The notes under the pieces were generated by a model. The model had not been told where the DNA came from. It saw only the letters and a list, made by a program, of their open reading frames with translations, and did no database searches. Source: Lentisphaerota bacterium (GTDB lineage: Bacteria; Verrucomicrobiota; Kiritimatiellia; RFP12; JAAYLN01). Taken from it: 8,331 bases of DNA. The position numbers and the translations under genes are program-made. This document shows positions 5,260 through 8,331 of the stretch, piece after piece. Where the stretch lies: positions 1 through 8,331 of the forward strand of contig JAAYZJ010000137.1 of the NCBI GenBank assembly GCA_012514915.1, written 5' to 3'. Within the stretch, counting starts at the first letter, position 1; the number at the start of each line of letters is the position of its first letter.

Positions 5260-6174
5260 CTACAGACCGATGACGCGTCGCGGATTCTCGACGGTGAGCC
5301 GGCGCACGTCCGCGTCCGACAGACCAAGCTGGTTTTTCAGATTCTCGGCCGTCCGCTTCATCGTGCCCGCCGAACCGACCAGATGCGAGCGGTCGGGAGC
5401 CCAGGCGGCCAGATCCTCCCCGACCAGCACCTGGAACTTGCCAATCCCGTAGAGCCCCGGCCCCATCCCGGCCGCCGCCATGGCGTCGGTCACGACAACG
5501 GCATTGTCGAGCCCGCAGGCGCGCAGATAGTTACCAAGGGCGAAGAAGGGGACGTGCACGCCGTCGGCGATGAAGCAGAGTTTGAGCTGCTTGTGCAGCG
5601 ACAGCGCCCGCTGGATCACGTTGTCGTGGCGGTGCATCAGCATGGGACAGCCGTTGCCGGTGTGCGTATAGAGGGTGACACCCGCATCGGCCGCCGCGCG
5701 CAGCTCGTCGATCGATGGATTGCAATGCCCCGCCGAGACCACCACGCCCTTCGACGCCAGCCAGCGCGTTGCCCGCAGCCCCTCGTCGCACTCCGGCGCC
5801 AGGGTGAGAATCTTCATCAACCCGCCGCAAGCCTCGTAGAGCGCCTCGACCTTGTCGAGGTCGGGGGGACAGATCGCGGTCGGGTCGTGGGCGCCCCGGT
5901 AGCCCTCGGTTCGGTTCAGAAACGGCCCCTCGATGTGCAGCCCGACAATCCGCTGCCGCACGATGGCACTCGCCTCGCGCGCCGCCACGACCTGCCGGAT
6001 GCGCCGCACCATGTCGGGAATCGGCGCCGTGCTCACGGTCGCCAGGATGCCGTCGACCCCATCGTCCCCAAGCCGTTGGCACATCTTCGCGATATCGGCC
6101 GTCGGCACCCCGTCGCTGTTCAGGTCGACACCGGCGTAGCCATTCACCTGCACATCAAAATAACCGTTGCTCAT
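5260..6174 (-). CDS. nagA: N-acetylglucosamine-6-phosphate deacetylase, barrel-only form
   Basis: A 304-residue amidohydrolase that removes acetate from GlcNAc-6-phosphate, feeding amino-sugar catabolism or wall recycling. Conserved sites are DVQVNGYAGVD (7-17, the E. coli-type variant of the metal-site strand), Glu82 in HIEGPFLN, His150 in SAGHCNP, His171 in YTHTGNGCP, His207 in DGVHVP and the catalytic Asp230 in VTDAMAAAG. Compared with E. coli NagA (382 residues), the ~50-residue N-terminal and ~30-residue C-terminal beta-sandwich parts are both missing: it starts at the first barrel strand and stops at ENPRRVIGL. The start is ATG at 6174, with AAGGA eight bases upstream; the same frame is open to 6240, but that start lacks support and would include the promoter. 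It is first in an operon with nudC (14-base gap). No nagB or transporter is present in the window. Confidence 0.88.
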   Translation of the reverse strand: MSNGYFDVQVNGYAGVDLNSDGVPTADIAKMCQRLGDDGVDGILATVSTAPIPDMVRRIRQVVAAREASAIVRQRIVGLHIEGPFLNRTEGYRGAHDPTAICPPDLDKVEALYEACGGLMKILTLAPECDEGLRATRWLASKGVVVSAGHCNPSIDELRAAADAGVTLYTHTGNGCPMLMHRHDNVIQRALSLHKQLKLCFIADGVHVPFFALGNYLRACGLDNAVVVTDAMAAAGMGPGLYGIGKFQVLVGEDLAAWAPDRSHLVGSAGTMKRTAENLKNQLGLSDADVRRLTVENPRRVIGL

Positions 6175-6182
6175 GATGAAGT

Positions 6183-6187
6183 TCCTT
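6183..6187 (-). promoter_or_regulatory. Ribosome binding site of nagA
   Basis: AAGGA (within GAAGGA) on the minus strand, eight bases before the ATG at 6174. It decides the start in favour of MSNGYFDVQV rather than the upstream in-frame ATG at 6240. Confidence 0.7.
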
Positions 6188-6198
6188 CGTGAGCCGAT

Positions 6199-6227
6199 GT
6201 TATAGCACGTCAGCCACGCGACGGCAA
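6199..6227 (-). promoter_or_regulatory. Sigma-70-like promoter of nagA-nudC
   Basis: On the minus strand TTGCCG (6227-6222), a 17-base spacer and TATAAC (6204-6199, five of six to consensus). The leader would be roughly 20 bases and would carry only the ribosome binding site. Confidence 0.55.
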
Positions 6228-6307
6228 TCCGGGGATGCAAATGGCGAGCCGGATGGCAGCCCGTGTCCCGTCATCGTCATGCGCCGCGCATCTCAAGCGA
6301 ACCAGTC

Positions 6308-6335
6308 AGCCGGCACGTCGTTTCCATGTGCGGCT
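6308..6335. repeat. Imperfect inverted repeat between nagA and the serine hydrolase gene
   Basis: AGCC-[G]-GCAC (6308-6316) pairs with GTGC-GGCT (6328-6335): eight base pairs with one bulged G and an 11-base loop. It lies between the two divergent promoters. It may be an operator or chance; the match is short. Confidence 0.25.
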
Positions 6336-6361
6336 TGGCTCCTTCCGCCGGCTGCATTTTC

Positions 6362-6370
6362 TGGTACACT
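6362..6370 (+). promoter_or_regulatory. Possible extended -10 promoter of the serine hydrolase gene
   Basis: TGGTACACT carries the TGn extension followed by a -10 of TACACT (four of six). No recognisable -35 box lies 17 bases upstream. Transcription would begin near 6377, about 45 bases before the ATG. Confidence 0.3.
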
Positions 6371-6421
6371 ACATCTATCGGGATGCGATGACTAACCACC
6401 TCCTTTAATTATTTTACGCCC

Positions 6422-7471
6422 ATGACTTCCGACGCTTACAAATCCTTGCACGCCATCTTCGCGCGTGGCCTCTCCGACGGGCTCTTGGCCGGTGCAGTCT
6501 TGGAGGCAGGCTCCTCGACCGGCGAACCGGTCACCCTCGCCCTTGGCACCATTGCCGGCGCTCCCGATGCGCCACCCATGCACGCCGATGCGATTTTCGA
6601 CATGGCCTCGGTCACCAAGGTCGTGGCGACCACGACGGCCTGCGCGCGATGCCTGGATCTCGGTCTGCTCGACTTCGACGCCCCGGCGTCCGACTACCTG
6701 CCATCCATTGCCCAGCTTCCGGGACCGCCAATCACCCTGCGCGATCTGGCCACACATGTCTCGGGCATCGACAACGCCAAGGTCTTGTCGCTTCCACCCT
6801 CCGAGGCCTGGGATGCGCTGGTCACGCGTCCACCCCGCTGGCCGGTGCGTAGCCGTTTCGAGTACGCCTGCCGCAACTTCATCCTCCTTGGTCGCATCGT
6901 CGAACAGGTGAGCGGACAGCGCCTCGACGCCTTCTGCGGCACCCAGATTTTCCAACCGCTCGGCATGAAAGACACCCGGTTCGGCCCGATTCTCCATCCA
7001 GGTCCGCGCGTGGTGGCCACCTGTGTAGCCGCCGGTACGATCTCCGACGAGCAGGCGCGCGCCTTGCAGCGCCCCGTGGGCAACGCGGGGCTTTTCTCCT
7101 ATGCTGCGGACCTGGCCCGCTTCTGCCGCGCCGTGCTGAACGATCTGCGCGGTGATGCGCGCCTACTCTACGGGCCTCGCTCGCGCCCCTGGATGAGCCA
7201 GCCCTGTTCGCCAAAGGGTTTGCCGGCGCGCGCGTTTGGCTGGGACATGCGCTCCCGTGCCGAGGTCCCGCACCGTCCCACGTCCTTCTCACGTGCCGCC
7301 ATCGGGCACAGCGGCTGGACCGGCCAGTCGCTGTGGATCGACCCCGAGCACGATCGGTATGTGATCGTGCTGACCAACCGAACCGCCGTCCCCGGGCATG
7401 CGTCCACCCATGCCCGGCAGATGGTTCTCCGCGGCGAGTTGGCCGACGCCTTGCTCGCGTGTCTGGCATGA
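6422..7471 (+). CDS. Serine hydrolase, beta-lactamase/class C (EstB-like) family
   Basis: A 349-residue member of the Pfam beta-lactamase family of serine hydrolases (class C beta-lactamase, DD-peptidase and esterase relatives). The three active-site elements are present: Ser63-Val-Thr-Lys66 (SxxK nucleophile and base) in DMASVTKV, the Tyr148 element in FEYACRNFILLG (equivalent to the usual YSDxNFxLLG), and HSGWTG at 296-301 in place of the KTG box. The DLATHVSGI stretch (108-116) and NAGLFSYAADLARF (221-234) are also typical. No signal peptide or lipobox is visible, so it is probably cytoplasmic and more likely an esterase or peptidase-like hydrolase than a resistance enzyme. There is no Shine-Dalgarno before the ATG; the leader is AT-rich and includes a copy of the anti-Shine-Dalgarno sequence. 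Its TGA overlaps the ATG of the radical SAM gene. The substrate is unknown. Confidence 0.88.
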   Translation: MTSDAYKSLHAIFARGLSDGLLAGAVLEAGSSTGEPVTLALGTIAGAPDAPPMHADAIFDMASVTKVVATTTACARCLDLGLLDFDAPASDYLPSIAQLPGPPITLRDLATHVSGIDNAKVLSLPPSEAWDALVTRPPRWPVRSRFEYACRNFILLGRIVEQVSGQRLDAFCGTQIFQPLGMKDTRFGPILHPGPRVVATCVAAGTISDEQARALQRPVGNAGLFSYAADLARFCRAVLNDLRGDARLLYGPRSRPWMSQPCSPKGLPARAFGWDMRSRAEVPHRPTSFSRAAIGHSGWTGQSLWIDPEHDRYVIVLTNRTAVPGHASTHARQMVLRGELADALLACLA

Positions 7472-8331
7472 ATGCGCCCGCCCCCATCCTGCTTGTCGCC
7501 GTCAACGCCCGCTACAGCCACTGCAGCCATGCGGGACGGACGCTGCTGGCCAATCTCGGCGACCTGGCCGCGCACGCGCAACTCCTTGAGGCCGACCTCG
7601 ACGTCTCCCCCCTGCAGTTGGCAGCCGACATCCTCGCGCGCACGCCACGCCTCGTCGGCTTTTCGATCTATCTCTGGAACACCGGGTTGGTCCGTGAGTC
7701 CCTCGTAATTCTCCAGCGCGTGGCCCCCGGACTGCGTATCATCCTGGGCGGGCCCGAAATCGTCACGGGGTGTGCGGACCACTGGAGGGGGCTTGCGGAT
7801 GCCCTGGTCTGCGGCGAGGGCGAGGTGGCTTTCCGCGACTGGTGCCAGCGGCAGATGAACGCGCCAACATGGGAGCGCCGCAACGTTCCCGAGTGGATCG
7901 AGGTGCCGCGCCCCCCCGATCCCGTCACGCTGGATCTCCCGTATGACCACTATAGCGACGACGATCTCCGGCACCGTGTCGCCTATGTCGAGGCGACGCG
8001 CGGCTGTCCGCACCACTGCCTCTACTGCACCTCGTACGACACCGGCCTGCGCCGGTTCCCCCTCCCGGTGCTCCGCGACGCGTTCCGCGGCTTGATGAAT
8101 CGCGGCCTGCGCCAGTTCCGCTTCCTCGACCGGACGTTCAACGCCGATGAAGCGCATGCCTGCGCCGTGCTCGATGGCTTCCTCGACCATCTGGACGCCG
8201 TCGACACCCTGCACCTCGAGCTTGCACCGGTTCGCCTGGGCGAGGGGCTGCGCGAACGCCTCGCCCGCTTTCCCCCGAACATCCTGCATCTCGAAGTCGG
8301 CGTCCAGACCCTGAACGCCGCGACCGCCCGC
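7468..8331 (+). CDS. B12-binding-domain radical SAM protein (DUF4080-like), 3' end outside window
   Basis: The frame is open for 288 codons to the last base of the window, so the gene is incomplete. The N-terminal part resembles a cobalamin-binding Rossmann domain: LLVAVNARYSHCS (8-20), VGFSIYLWN (63-71), ILGGPEIV (92-99) and CGEGEVAF (115-122). The radical SAM domain follows, with the [4Fe-4S] motif CPHHCLYC (Cys180, Cys184, Cys187; CX3CX2C) in EATRGCPHHCLYC, then FLDRTFNAD (219-227) and EVGVQTLNAAT (276-286). The FxDRTFNAD and GVQTxN motifs are those of the DUF4080 group as I remember it. The canonical cobalamin DxHxxG motif is not seen, so actual B12 binding is doubtful. These enzymes generate a 5'-deoxyadenosyl radical; the substrate of this group is unknown to me. 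The start ATG overlaps the hydrolase stop (ATGA), which implies coupled translation. Confidence 0.85.
   Translation, partial: MNAPAPILLVAVNARYSHCSHAGRTLLANLGDLAAHAQLLEADLDVSPLQLAADILARTPRLVGFSIYLWNTGLVRESLVILQRVAPGLRIILGGPEIVTGCADHWRGLADALVCGEGEVAFRDWCQRQMNAPTWERRNVPEWIEVPRPPDPVTLDLPYDHYSDDDLRHRVAYVEATRGCPHHCLYCTSYDTGLRRFPLPVLRDAFRGLMNRGLRQFRFLDRTFNADEAHACAVLDGFLDHLDAVDTLHLELAPVRLGEGLRERLARFPPNILHLEVGVQTLNAATAR

Noticed and set aside
6175..6240. N-terminal extension of NagA to the ATG at 6240
   Set aside because: The extra residues do not resemble the amidohydrolase beta-domain, and the region contains a good promoter and the ribosome binding site for the start at 6174.
6189..6395. A 68-codon ORF in the nagA-hydrolase gap
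   Set aside because: It overlaps the nagA promoter, has no ribosome binding site and has a random-looking composition.
6397..6406. The 3' end of a 16S rRNA gene
   Set aside because: Only about ten bases match the anti-Shine-Dalgarno tail; the conserved helix 45 sequence that precedes it in 16S is absent.
7168..8289. Open frame of 373 codons on the minus strand across the hydrolase/radical SAM junction
   Set aside because: The plus strand carries complete catalytic motifs in both genes, including the radical SAM cysteines; the minus-strand frame is a GC-driven shadow.

Overview
This window is bacterial chromosomal DNA: GC-rich, densely coded and made of ordinary metabolic and housekeeping genes. 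I see no transposase, phage gene, CRISPR array, rRNA or tRNA. The origin is uncertain. The bifurcating-type EtfB, the barrel-only NagA, the DUF4080-like radical SAM protein and the style of the intergenic repeats would suit a member of the PVC group (Kiritimatiellota or Verrucomicrobiota) or a deltaproteobacterium-like anaerobe. This is an inference from family resemblance, not a placement.

Layout. (1) Positions 1-985, minus strand: the first codons of etfA, preceded in transcription order by complete etfB, the two subunits of an electron transfer flavoprotein. (2) Positions 986-1226: a divergent control region with a good sigma-70-like promoter facing each way, plus a stem-loop and a tiny possible leader ORF ahead of gltA. 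(3) Positions 1227-3021, plus strand: citrate synthase, then four bases later a YajD-type HNH protein ending in a short tandem repeat. (4) Positions 3018-3281, minus strand: a small CPHC thioredoxin/glutaredoxin-like protein. (5) Positions 3282-3593: a divergent gap holding promoters and a perfect 7-bp palindrome. (6) Positions 3594-4466, plus strand: a xylose-isomerase-like TIM-barrel sugar phosphate isomerase/epimerase. (7) Positions 4463-6174, minus strand: a nagA-nudC operon (N-acetylglucosamine-6-phosphate deacetylase and NADH pyrophosphatase). (8) Positions 6175-6421: a divergent control region. (9) Positions 6422 to the window end, plus strand: a beta-lactamase-fold serine hydrolase translationally coupled (ATGA) to a B12-binding-type radical SAM protein that runs off the end.

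Functionally this is a mosaic of short one- or two-gene units rather than one pathway. EtfBA moves electrons between NADH, acyl-CoA dehydrogenase-type partners and probably ferredoxin. Citrate synthase feeds acetyl-CoA into the TCA or methylcitrate route. NagA recycles amino sugars, and NudC hydrolyses NAD(H) and NAD-capped RNA. The isomerase probably serves sugar or inositol-type catabolism. The radical SAM/hydrolase pair has no assigned role.

I found no obviously new multigene system. The most unusual structure lies in the control DNA. Two independent convergent gene pairs share a CTAG palindrome as overlapping stop codons, and every CTAG in the window lies in a gap or at such a stop. There is also a palindromic intergenic element, a 9-bp minisatellite that lengthens the HNH protein, and a sequence identical to the 16S anti-Shine-Dalgarno tail just ahead of the serine hydrolase.
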